From Niveibacterium sp. SC-1 (GTDB lineage: Bacteria > Pseudomonadota > Gammaproteobacteria > Burkholderiales > Rhodocyclaceae), in NCBI RefSeq assembly GCF_038235435.1, contig NZ_CP151275.1:5022001-5086000 (forward strand): 64,000 bases of DNA, in the 5' to 3' direction. Both the position numbers and the translations under genes were made by a program. Below are positions 7,228 through 14,984 of the stretch, in pieces; position 1 is the first letter of the stretch; each line of letters opens with the position of its first letter. The notes under the pieces were generated by a model. It made no database searches. It was not told where the DNA came from and worked only from the letters and a program-made list of their open reading frames with translations.

Positions 7228-8874
7228 TCAGGCCGCGGGCCAGGCCCGCGCGATCAGTTCGCCGCAGGCCGCGTTGCGCGGCAGGCAACCGAAGGCGCCG
7301 TGCCAGGTGTCGCCCAGGCGACTCTGGCAGAAGGCGGTCGCGACGAAGTCGGGCGCATGGCGGATCAGCAAGGCCGCTTCGGCGAGCAGCGCGAGCCGCT
7401 CCACCAGCGCGCGTGCCTGCGCCTCGAGTTCTGCCGGTTCGGCCAGCCAGCGCTGCAGCTCGGCCAGCGCACGATCGAAGTGCGCATGGCGGCCGCAGGC
7501 GGGGGCAAACTCCGCCGCCAGCACTTCCGCTGCACGCGGCGTGCGCTGCAGGGCGCGCAGCACGTCCAGGCACATGATGTTGCCCGAGCCTTCCCAGATG
7601 GAATTGAGCGGCATCTGGCGGTAGAGCCTCGGCATGCCGCTGTCTTCCACGTAGCCGTTGCCGCCCAGCACTTCCATCGCCTCCGCCGCCATCGCAGCGC
7701 CACGCTTGCAGACCCAGTATTTGGCGGCGGGCGTCAGCACGCGGCGGATCACCGATTCGGCCCCATCGTCCTGCTGGTCCTGGCGGTCGAAGGCCCGCGC
7801 GAGCCGCAACGCGAGCGCGACGTGGCCTTCCACCTCCAGCGCGAGATCGGCGAGCACGTTCTGCATCAGCGGCTGCTTGCTCAAGGGCGCACCGAAGACC
7901 TGCCGGTGGCTTGCGTGGTGCAGGGCCTGCGCCAACGCGGCGCGCATGGTGCCGGCCGAACCGTTGGCGCAATCGAGCCGGGTGTAGGTGGCCATCTCGA
8001 TGACGGTGGGAACGCCGCGGCCTTCCTCGCCCACGCGATGCGCGAGCGCGTCCCAGAACTCCACCTCGGAGCCGGCGTTGGAGCGGTCCCCGCATTTGTC
8101 CTTGGCGCGCTGGATGCGGATGTCGTTGCGACTGCCGTCCGGCGCGAAGCGCGGCAGCAGGAAGCAGCTAAGCCCGCCCGGCGCCTGCGCGGTGACCAGG
8201 AAGGCGTCGCACATCGGCGCGGAGAAGAACCACTTGTGGCCGCGCAGGCGATACCAGCCGCCCTCGCCGGTGGGCTCGGCGCGGGTGGTGTTGGCGCGCA
8301 CGTCCGAGCCGCCCTGCTTCTCCGTCATGCCCATGCCCATCATCAGGCCGCGCTTCTGTGAGGCGGGGATGAAGCGCGGGTCGTATTCGCGCGAGAGCAG
8401 GCCGGGCAGCCAGCTGGCGAGCGCCGCTTCGCGCGCGAGCGCAGGCACCGCCCCGTAGGTCATGGTGGTGGGACAGAGCGCGCCGGGCTCCACCTCCGCG
8501 AAGAGCTGGAAGAGCGCGGCGCGCCGCACATGCGCACCCGGCCGCGGGTCGGCCCAGGCGCCGGTGTCCACGCCCTGCGCCTTGAGCCATGCAAGACATT
8601 CATGCCAGGCCGGGTGGTAGTCGAAGACGTCCAGCCGGTTGCCATAGCGGTCATGCGTCTGGAGCTTCGGGGGGTTGCGTTCGGCATCCTCGCCCCGGCG
8701 TATCCAGGCGGCATCACCCAGGGTCTGGCCGTGGGTCGCGATCTCCTCATCGGCCCATGCCGCGCCTTCGCGCACCACGGCTTCGCGCAGCGCGGCATGG
8801 CGCTGGTAGCGGTTGTGGCCGGCCAGCGGCGGCGGTTGGTTGCTCACTTCATGGGTGGTGGATGAAGCCGACAT
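7228..8874 (-). CDS. AidB-like acyl-CoA dehydrogenase family protein
   Basis: 548-residue flavoprotein, close to the 541 residues of E. coli AidB. It has the AidB-type N-terminal tail (NQPPPLAGHNRYQRHAALRE), then the acyl-CoA dehydrogenase fold: GMGMTEKQGGSDVRANTTRA (FAD/substrate loop), GHKWFFSAPMCDAFLVTAQA, and the C-terminal helices with EAMEVLGGNGYVEDSGMPRL and NSIWEGSGNIMCLDVLRALQ. AidB is induced by alkylating agents in E. coli, binds DNA and FAD, and its physiological reaction is unresolved. The WEGSGN motif and length separate it from ordinary fatty-acid dehydrogenases. No Ada-type gene is adjacent. Confidence 0.9.
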   Translation of the reverse strand: MSASSTTHEVSNQPPPLAGHNRYQRHAALREAVVREGAAWADEEIATHGQTLGDAAWIRRGEDAERNPPKLQTHDRYGNRLDVFDYHPAWHECLAWLKAQGVDTGAWADPRPGAHVRRAALFQLFAEVEPGALCPTTMTYGAVPALAREAALASWLPGLLSREYDPRFIPASQKRGLMMGMGMTEKQGGSDVRANTTRAEPTGEGGWYRLRGHKWFFSAPMCDAFLVTAQAPGGLSCFLLPRFAPDGSRNDIRIQRAKDKCGDRSNAGSEVEFWDALAHRVGEEGRGVPTVIEMATYTRLDCANGSAGTMRAALAQALHHASHRQVFGAPLSKQPLMQNVLADLALEVEGHVALALRLARAFDRQDQQDDGAESVIRRVLTPAAKYWVCKRGAAMAAEAMEVLGGNGYVEDSGMPRLYRQMPLNSIWEGSGNIMCLDVLRALQRTPRAAEVLAAEFAPACGRHAHFDRALAELQRWLAEPAELEAQARALVERLALLAEAALLIRHAPDFVATAFCQSRLGDTWHGAFGCLPRNAACGELIARAWPAA

Positions 8875-9019
8875 GTCCGGTTCCCCCGCGATGCAGCAAT
8901 GTTAGAAGTCGTGTCGGAGCGGATCTGTGCATCAGGTGCGCGGCTCCAGCAGCGCTATTCTTCCCCCACAGGCGTGAGTAAGTGTCCGTGCGCGAAACCA
9001 CGATCGTGGAGCCCGAAGC

Positions 9020-9601
9020 ATGAATCAAGACGAACTATTCGACTACGCCGATCCCCGACCGCTGTACTGGGTGGGCCGTTGCCGACGACTCGACCCGCGG
9101 CTGGATGGCCCGATGCCGATCCATGTCGCTACGCAGATCGAGGATGAAGACGACTTTGTCGACATCATCGACGACGAGGACGACGCGCATCTTTCCGCTG
9201 CTGAGCCGTGGCGGGTGCTGGTCGTCGACGACGATCCCTCGGTGCACGCCGCCACACGTCTCGCGCTCTCGCGGGTCAGCCACCGCGGGCGGCCGGTCGA
9301 AGTGATCTCCGCCTATTCCGCACGCGAGGCACGTGCCTGCTTTCTGGAGCAGACCGATATCAACGTCGCGTTGATCGACGTGGTGATGGAAACCGACCAC
9401 GCCGGCCTCGAACTCGCCCGCTTCGTGCGCGATGAACTGGGCAACCAGCGTGTGCGCCTGGTGATCCGCACCGGACAGGCCGGGCACTTCGAGGAATCCG
9501 CCGTGCGTCGCGACTATCCGGTGGATGACTACTGCCAGAAGGCCGAGCTCACCGCGAGCCGCCTGCGCGACATCCTCTCGGCCCAGCTCGACCGCTTCTG
9601 A
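9020..9601 (+). CDS. Stand-alone response regulator receiver protein
   Basis: 193-residue protein with an N-terminal extension of about 64 residues containing an acidic stretch (EDEDDFVDIIDDEDD) and one C-terminal receiver domain. Receiver residues are complete: acidic pocket D71/D72, phosphoacceptor D120 in VALIDVVMET, T151 in VIRTGQAG, and K174 in YCQKAEL. No output domain follows. The receiver with RVLVVDDDPSVHAATRLAL and IRTGQ resembles the receiver of larger DUF3369-containing regulators. No histidine kinase is adjacent, so its partner is unknown. ATG 9020 follows a GGAGCCCGAAGC stretch. Confidence 0.8.
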   Translation: MNQDELFDYADPRPLYWVGRCRRLDPRLDGPMPIHVATQIEDEDDFVDIIDDEDDAHLSAAEPWRVLVVDDDPSVHAATRLALSRVSHRGRPVEVISAYSAREARACFLEQTDINVALIDVVMETDHAGLELARFVRDELGNQRVRLVIRTGQAGHFEESAVRRDYPVDDYCQKAELTASRLRDILSAQLDRF

Positions 9602-9644
9602 TCCCAGCGCCCGAGGCGCACTGGCAAGGGCGGACCGACTGGCC

Positions 9645-10667
9645 TTACGTGGCCGGCGACGCCTTTGCCAAGAGGCTCTCCGCGGTTGCGATCACGGCCT
9701 CGCTCGCCGCTCTGGGATGCCAATCGAGAATGCGGCCCGCCTTCGCGGACGAGAACTCGCGACGTTTTCCAAGCTCTGCCACCAGCGGCCGCATGTCGCG
9801 GTTGGCAAGCGAAAGCAGCGAGACCAGCCAATCTGACATCGTGCGCTTTGGCACGCGCGAAGCTGCATGCCCGAGCCGCTCACGAAGAACCGCCGCTACA
9901 TCCGCGAGCCACAGAAAGTCCGTGCTGGCGATCCATCGCTCACCCATGCCCTTTGGATCGTCCAGCACACGCACATGCAGATCGGCCAGGTCGCGCACGT
10001 CGATCATGACGAAGCCCAGGCGCGGCACGGCGGGCATCTTCCCGCCGAGCATCTGGCCGACCACGCCCAGACTCGCGCTTGCGTTGCGTCCAAGCAGCAG
10101 TCCTTGCACGAATCCGGGGAGAACGGTCGCGATCTTCGGCCCGGCCGGATGCTCACGCGCAAAATCCCAGGCGGCGCGCTCGGCAAGCGTCTTGGACAAG
10201 GTATAGGTATCGATGCCCGATGCCCTCGCATCAGTCCAGTCGCTCTCGTCGGCGGGGCGCGAGAGATCAGCACTCGCACGTGCTGCCGCAGCGGAAGAGG
10301 TCAGCACGATCCGCTCGACGCCAGCAGCTGCCGCTGCACGCAACACTCGCCTTGTGCCATCGACCGCGACCGCAAGCGTGTCGACGCCGCGCCGCGCCAT
10401 GACGGGCGAGGCGACGTGGACGACATGCCGAACGCCCTGCATCGCAGCCTCCCACCCTGCATCGGCCAAAAGGTCGGCCGCCACGAATTCCAGGCTGGCC
10501 GTATCCCGCGCCACGTTTGCGATGTCGGCGCGCACCGCATCCGCTCTCGCCATGTCGCGCAGGGTCGCCCGGACGGCGCGCCCTTCTTCGAGCAAGCGGG
10601 CGATGATCCAGCCCGCGACGTAGCCCGAACCGCCGGTCACGAGGACCATCTCTTTGTCATGTGCCAT
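9645..10667 (-). CDS. NAD(P)-dependent epimerase/dihydroflavonol-reductase-like oxidoreductase
   Basis: 340-residue extended short-chain dehydrogenase. The Rossmann motif is LVTGGSGYVAGWII, followed by HVASPVMA, the active-site serine region VLTSSAAAARA, and the catalytic Y-x-x-x-K in DTYTLSKTLAE. The family includes dihydroflavonol 4-reductases, cinnamoyl-CoA reductases and bacterial aldehyde reductases; the substrate cannot be told. ATG 10667 is preferred over a TTG 12 bases upstream because GGGAG lies about 8 bases before it. It is divergent from an HxlR-family gene with an operator-like repeat between them, so it is the likely regulated target, perhaps in reactive carbonyl detoxification. 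Confidence 0.85.
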   Translation of the reverse strand: MAHDKEMVLVTGGSGYVAGWIIARLLEEGRAVRATLRDMARADAVRADIANVARDTASLEFVAADLLADAGWEAAMQGVRHVVHVASPVMARRGVDTLAVAVDGTRRVLRAAAAAGVERIVLTSSAAAARASADLSRPADESDWTDARASGIDTYTLSKTLAERAAWDFAREHPAGPKIATVLPGFVQGLLLGRNASASLGVVGQMLGGKMPAVPRLGFVMIDVRDLADLHVRVLDDPKGMGERWIASTDFLWLADVAAVLRERLGHAASRVPKRTMSDWLVSLLSLANRDMRPLVAELGKRREFSSAKAGRILDWHPRAASEAVIATAESLLAKASPAT

Positions 10668-10688
10668 TGACGCTCCCAATCAGTAATC

Positions 10689-10707
10689 CAGTACCCTTTG
10701 GATACTG
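10689..10707. promoter_or_regulatory. Operator-like inverted repeat between divergent genes
   Basis: CAGTACCC-TTT-GGATACTG: 8-bp arms with one mismatch around a 3-base centre. The GTA(T/C)CC half-site type and the spacing are typical of HxlR-family operators (YodB/QorR-like). It lies 21 bases upstream of the reductase start and 38 bases upstream of the regulator start, so one site could control both. Confidence 0.65.
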
Positions 10708-10745
10708 TAACCAGCACACTGATGGCTTGAAAAGGAGGCACTTTG

Positions 10746-11135
10746 ATGAAACTGGGCGGGCAGGACATTCCTTCCTACACTTGCCGCATGGTGGGAGACA
10801 TCCTCGGCCAGATCGGCAACAAATGGTCCATCCTGGTCATGGTGTTGCTGTCGTCCAGCCCCTGGACGTTCAATGCACTGCGCCGGGAGATCGGGGTCGT
10901 CACCCAGAAGGTGCTGACCTCGACTTTGCGGGGATTGGAACGAGACGGCTACATCGGCCGGACCGTCCTGCCGGGCAAGGTGATACGGGTCGAATATCGC
11001 CTGACGCAGCTCGGACGCGATGCGCTGAAGCCCATGAATGCGCTGGCGGCGTTCGCGCTTCACCGCCAGGCGGAAGTTCTGGCGGCCCGCGCCGCCTACG
11101 ACGACGCCAAAAGGCTCGGCCCGGAAGAGGGCTAG
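10746..11135 (+). CDS. HxlR-family transcriptional regulator
   Basis: 129-residue winged-helix regulator. HxlR signature: IGNKWSILVMVLLSSSPWTFNALRR, then TQKVLTSTLRGLERDGYIGR (recognition helix and wing) and VEYRLTQLGRDALKPMNALA. A cysteine (C13 in SYTCRM) sits just before the HTH, the position where redox-sensing HxlR members such as QorR, HypR and YodB carry the reactive thiol; sensing here is inference. AAGGAGG lies 7 bases before ATG 10746. It is divergent from the short-chain reductase, its probable target. Confidence 0.9.
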   Translation: MKLGGQDIPSYTCRMVGDILGQIGNKWSILVMVLLSSSPWTFNALRREIGVVTQKVLTSTLRGLERDGYIGRTVLPGKVIRVEYRLTQLGRDALKPMNALAAFALHRQAEVLAARAAYDDAKRLGPEEG

Positions 11136-11186
11136 CATGTGATCCCGCGTCCGCGAAAGGCGCGCGATTACAAGACGGAGACATCC

Positions 11187-12257
11187 ATGATCCAGCGACT
11201 GCTGCGCGCCGGCCTCCTCGCCTGCACCGCGCTGTGCCTCGCGCCCCAGGTGCCCGCCGCCGACAAGGCGGGCGGCAAGCCAGTCCCCTCCCTCGCGGAA
11301 ACCTACGCTCCCTACTTCCCCGTGGGCGCGGCGATCACGCCCGGCCAGGTGATGATGGGCAATGGCGGCGACTTCATCGCCCGCCAGTTCTCCGTGGTGG
11401 TGGCCGAAAACGCGATGAAGCCGCAGAGCTTGAACAAGTTCGGCCCCGGCCGCTACGAGTTCGAGGCGGCCGATGCGCTGGTCGATTTCGCCGGCAAGCA
11501 CGGGATCAAGGTCCGCGGTCACGCCCTGGTCTGGCACCAGCAGGCGGCCGACTGGATGTTCTACGGCAGCGGCCCGAACGGGGACGCGACGCGCGAGGAG
11601 CTCACCGAGCGGCTGCGCACCTACATCCACGACGTGGTGGGCCACTTCAAGGGCCGGGTGTGGGCCTGGGACGTGGTCAATGAGGCCTTCGTGCCGGACG
11701 AGAGCGTGGCGCAGGAAGGCGGCTGGCGCAAGAGCCACTGGTACCGGATCCTCGGCCCGGACTACATCGCGCTGGCCTTCCAGTTCGCGCATGAGGCCGA
11801 CCCCGAGGCGCTGCTCTTCTACAACGACTACGGCACCGAGAGCCCGCGCAAGCGCACGCTGATCCTCGCCCTCATCCGCGACCTGCAGAAGCGCGGCGTG
11901 CCCATCCACGGCATCGGCCACCAGTCGCACTACACGATCGCGCAACCCGCGGACTTCGGCGGGCTGGAGACGACCATCGAGGACGTGGGCGCGCTCGGGC
12001 TCACCAACCACATCACCGAACTCGACATCAGCCTGAATGCGAACCTGATGAAGGACGCGATCTCCGAAGTGACGCCCGCGCTTCTCAAGCTGCAGGCCGC
12101 GCGCTATCGCGACTTCTTCGAGATGTGCCTGCGCCAGCAGAAGGTGGTGTCCGCCATGCTGATGTGGGGGCTCAACGACGACGTGTCGTGGCTCAGAACC
12201 TGGCCCTTCGCGCGCATGGATGCGCCGCTGCTCTTCGATGGCGCGCTCAAGCCCTAG
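11187..12257 (+). CDS. Secreted endo-1,4-beta-xylanase, glycoside hydrolase family 10
   Basis: 356-residue single-domain GH10 enzyme with a signal peptide (RLLRAGLLACTALCLAPQ, cleavage near VPAAD). The acid/base glutamate is E166 in WAWDVVNEAFV and the nucleophile is E279 in NHITELDIS; the substrate-binding motifs GHALVWHQQ, FYNDYGTES and HGIGHQSHYT are also present, as is the late LMWGLNDDVSWL segment. It should cleave internal beta-1,4 links of xylan outside the cytoplasmic membrane. No carbohydrate-binding module or other xylan gene is adjacent. The start at 11187 (GACGGAGACATCC before it) opens the signal peptide directly. Confidence 0.93.
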   Translation: MIQRLLRAGLLACTALCLAPQVPAADKAGGKPVPSLAETYAPYFPVGAAITPGQVMMGNGGDFIARQFSVVVAENAMKPQSLNKFGPGRYEFEAADALVDFAGKHGIKVRGHALVWHQQAADWMFYGSGPNGDATREELTERLRTYIHDVVGHFKGRVWAWDVVNEAFVPDESVAQEGGWRKSHWYRILGPDYIALAFQFAHEADPEALLFYNDYGTESPRKRTLILALIRDLQKRGVPIHGIGHQSHYTIAQPADFGGLETTIEDVGALGLTNHITELDISLNANLMKDAISEVTPALLKLQAARYRDFFEMCLRQQKVVSAMLMWGLNDDVSWLRTWPFARMDAPLLFDGALKP

Positions 12258-12429
12258 CCGGCTTTCTGGGCGGTGCTCGAAGCGGCCAAGGCGCAGGGCA
12301 GGGCGGCAGCGAAGTAGGCCCGACCGCGGGCTCATGCAGCGCGCGAATAGGCGCGGTTTCGGCAAGCCCGGTCATGGCCGTGTGCGTCGCCCGGCCCTAT
12401 CGTCCGCCGCACACACGGAGAACGTCCCC

Positions 12430-13254
12430 ATGACCCTCGCCCCGTCCCTGCCGGACCTGCCCACGCACGTACGTCCCCATCATCGCGCCACCATAGCGCG
12501 TGTCATCGAACGCCATGCCACGCAGCCCGGCGTACTCGCGCTGATCCTCGCCGGCTCGGTGATCCGCGGCGAGGGCGCGGAGAACTCCGACATCGACTTC
12601 ATGCTCGTGGTCGACCTTGCCACCCAGGCCGAGCGCGCCGCGCGCAACGCGCTGTGCATCTACGATCCGGAAGCCGCGACCTACGAAGGTGGCTATGCCG
12701 ATGGCAAGGTGGTCGACGTCGCCTTCCTCGAAGAAGTCGCCGGGCGCGGCAACGAGGTCATCCGCGCGGCCTTCGAGGGCGCGGTCGTCGCGCACTGCGT
12801 GGATGCACGCATCCCGCCACTGCTCGCGCGCATCCCGGTCTATCAGGACGCGGGTCATGAGGAGCGACTCGCGAGTTTCCGCGCCCAGTTGCAGGTGTCG
12901 CAGTGGTACGTGGGCGAGGCCGAGAAGCGCACCGACCGCTATCTGCTGATGAAGTCCGCCGCCGACCTCGCCTTCTGGAGCGCGCGCCTGATCCTCGCGC
13001 ACAACCGGATGCTCTATCCCTTCCACAAGTGGCTGTTCCGTCGCCTCGCCGCGGCACCGGAGCAACCCGCCGGCCTGCAGGCCGCGATCGATTGCCTGCT
13101 CGCCGAACCCGCTCGCCGCCACGGCGATGCGCTGGCCGAGCTGGTGCTGCAATGGCGCGACTGGCCCGATGGTGGCGAAGCCTGGCCGCAGCGCTTCCTG
13201 CGCGATACCGAATGGGCCTGGCGGCGCGGCGCCGCACCGGTCGCGGACTGGTAG
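12430..13254 (+). CDS. Nucleotidyltransferase-domain protein
   Basis: 274-residue protein with the minimal nucleotidyltransferase signature LILAGSVIRGEGAENSDIDF: G42-S43 and the metal-binding pair D54-x-D56, with a further acidic residue expected in VVDVAFLEE. The C-terminal half is helical (YLLMKSAADLAFWSARLILA), like the aminoglycoside/antitoxin-type nucleotidyltransferases with a helical partner domain. It could adenylylate a small molecule or a protein; nothing nearby fixes the substrate. The start at 12430 is 172 bases after the xylanase stop. Confidence 0.8.
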   Translation: MTLAPSLPDLPTHVRPHHRATIARVIERHATQPGVLALILAGSVIRGEGAENSDIDFMLVVDLATQAERAARNALCIYDPEAATYEGGYADGKVVDVAFLEEVAGRGNEVIRAAFEGAVVAHCVDARIPPLLARIPVYQDAGHEERLASFRAQLQVSQWYVGEAEKRTDRYLLMKSAADLAFWSARLILAHNRMLYPFHKWLFRRLAAAPEQPAGLQAAIDCLLAEPARRHGDALAELVLQWRDWPDGGEAWPQRFLRDTEWAWRRGAAPVADW

Positions 13255-13304
13255 CGCGACACGCTCGCTTGGTGGGCGGCGGCACGTCGCTTACCCTCGC
13301 GGGC

Positions 13305-13730
13305 ATGGATATCTCCCCGCCTCCGCTCGCGGCCGCACAGGCCGTGCCTTCGCTACGTCTGGCGCACGTCTGGTGGAGCATCGGCTTCGTGCTGGTCGCC
13401 ACCGTGCTGGTGCTCTCGCTGATCCCCGATCCGCCGCAACTCAAGGAAGACCCGAGCAACTGGAGCGGACATCTTTCGGCCTACGGCGTGCTGATGGCCT
13501 GGTTCGCACGCCTCGTCCCGCCCGCACGCCGCCCGCTCGCGGCACTCTTGCTGATCGCAATGGGCGTGGGCGTCGAATTCCTGCAAGGCATGACCGGCTA
13601 CCGCAGCTTCGATCCCACCGACATGCTGGCCAACAGCTGCGGCGTCATGCTGGGCTGGCTTGCGAGTCCGCCGCGCCTGCCCAGCGGACTCGTCGCCGTG
13701 GAGCGCCTGCTGTTGCGACGTCCGGCCTGA
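13305..13730 (+). CDS. VanZ-like family membrane protein
   Basis: 141-residue protein with about four predicted membrane segments: WWSIGFVLVATVLVLSLIP, a YGVLMAWFARLV segment, AALLLIAMGVGVEFLQGM, and MLANSCGVMLGWLA. The motif VEFLQ...RSFDPTDMLANSCG matches the conserved E-x-x-Q...D-x-x-D-x-x-x-N pattern of VanZ-like proteins. VanZ confers low-level teicoplanin resistance in enterococci; most chromosomal relatives have no known role. It is convergent with the CPBP protease, with only 13 bases between the stops. Confidence 0.8.
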   Translation: MDISPPPLAAAQAVPSLRLAHVWWSIGFVLVATVLVLSLIPDPPQLKEDPSNWSGHLSAYGVLMAWFARLVPPARRPLAALLLIAMGVGVEFLQGMTGYRSFDPTDMLANSCGVMLGWLASPPRLPSGLVAVERLLLRRPA

Positions 13731-13743
13731 ACAGCCCCGGTGT

Positions 13744-14586
13744 TCAACCCAGCGCGGAGTGCGTGAGCAGCACCAGGCTCATATTGGTCAGCGCATGGGC
13801 CAGCACCGCGCCAGGCAGGCCGCCCATGCGGAAGGCCGCTCCATAGAAGAGTCCGGCCAGCGTCGCCGCGCAGGCGAAACCCCGCCCCCAGCCCAGGTGG
13901 GCAAGGCCGAAGAGCAGCGCCACGGCGAGCACCGCGATCACGCCGGCGTGCGCGGTCCGCGCGGCGAGCAAGCGTTCCAGCCGCGCCTGCAGCACGCCGC
14001 GGAAGAACACCTCTTCGGCCAGGGCGACGATCAGGAGATTGCCGAGCGCCCACGCCACAAAGCCCGTCGGCACCAGCGGGGACCATTGCGCGAGGCCGAA
14101 GAGCAGCGCCAGTCCGACCATGACCAGTGCGCCGAGCACGACCATCGACAGCCACTGCGACACGCTCGCGCGCGGCGGCCGCGCCCCGACCCAGCCGAGC
14201 AGCAGCAGCCCGGCGCAGGCCTTGTCGAGTTGCCACAGCAGATCGCGCGCGCCCTCGCGGCCGAAGCCGGTCTGCCACAGGAGCGGCGAGAAGCCCGGCA
14301 CCCGGTGCAGTGCCAGCGCGAGCGCCAGCAACACCAGCGCGACGCAGGCCGCGATGCGGGCCTTCGCCGAGATCTCCTCGCGACCCTGCATCCAGAGCAA
14401 CCCCGCCGCCGCCGCGAGCCCCGTCACGCCCTCGATGCGCAGGAGTCCGCCGGCAAAACCCAGACCGGCGACGACCAGCAGCACGGGTGGGACCGCGGCG
14501 CGGGCGCGCGCAGCGAGCGCCACGGCGATCACGCAGGCAGATATGAGGACGAAGGGCAGCAAGCTGGGCAGGGAAGGCGGGACCAT
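13744..14586 (-). CDS. CPBP (CAAX/Abi) family intramembrane metalloprotease
   Basis: 280-residue polytopic membrane protein with about eight hydrophobic segments. The three motifs of the Rce1/CPBP family are in the C-terminal half: AEEVFFRG (EExxxR), LLFGLAHLGW (FxxxH) and LAHALTN (HxxxN). These residues form the catalytic metal site within the membrane. Bacterial members include bacteriocin-immunity proteins and proteases of unknown substrate. The start at 14586 (MVPPSLPSLLPF) begins the first membrane segment; a further 20 in-frame upstream codons are charged and unlikely. Confidence 0.88.
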   Translation of the reverse strand: MVPPSLPSLLPFVLISACVIAVALAARARAAVPPVLLVVAGLGFAGGLLRIEGVTGLAAAAGLLWMQGREEISAKARIAACVALVLLALALALHRVPGFSPLLWQTGFGREGARDLLWQLDKACAGLLLLGWVGARPPRASVSQWLSMVVLGALVMVGLALLFGLAQWSPLVPTGFVAWALGNLLIVALAEEVFFRGVLQARLERLLAARTAHAGVIAVLAVALLFGLAHLGWGRGFACAATLAGLFYGAAFRMGGLPGAVLAHALTNMSLVLLTHSALG

Positions 14587-14984
14587 GACGGCGCGGTTCG
14601 ACGGGCGGGCTGCAGAGTCTGCCTCAAGCACGGCGTCCCCGCACAAGGCCGGCGCGGGCAGAGAGGTTTAGTGGCGCGAGCCACTCACGGTCCGTGACCT
14701 ACCCGCAGGTCGATGGCCCTGCGAGCGGCTTCACGGGCCGCCCTGCCAGAAGGCAAGTCTGTGTCTGGCAAGTGCGCGCACGGGTCAGTGCGCGCTTGCG
14801 GCCGAGGCGGGTGATCAACACATCACACGGCTCCCGTCGTCTTCGTGGTCGTTCGCTGCGATGTGCGCCAGTCCGCTTTTCTGATTCTTCACACGCCGAT
14901 GAGCACCATGCCTTGGGGGCGCCCAGGATGCACCCCGCATAATCCCGCATTGCAGTCCCGGCTACCTGTCACTCCATTCACTTC
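14587..14984. other. Intergenic region of about 400 bases
   Basis: No convincing gene was found. The region holds the promoter area of the leftward protease gene and, near 14938-14943, a CATAAT -10 candidate for the rightward 724-residue protein gene with a TTGGGG element 19 bases upstream (weak). Short open frames here lack ribosome binding sites and family resemblance. Confidence 0.4.

Noticed and set aside
8875..9019. tRNA-like or small RNA structure upstream of the receiver gene
   Set aside because: No cloverleaf, CCA end or terminator hairpin could be drawn.
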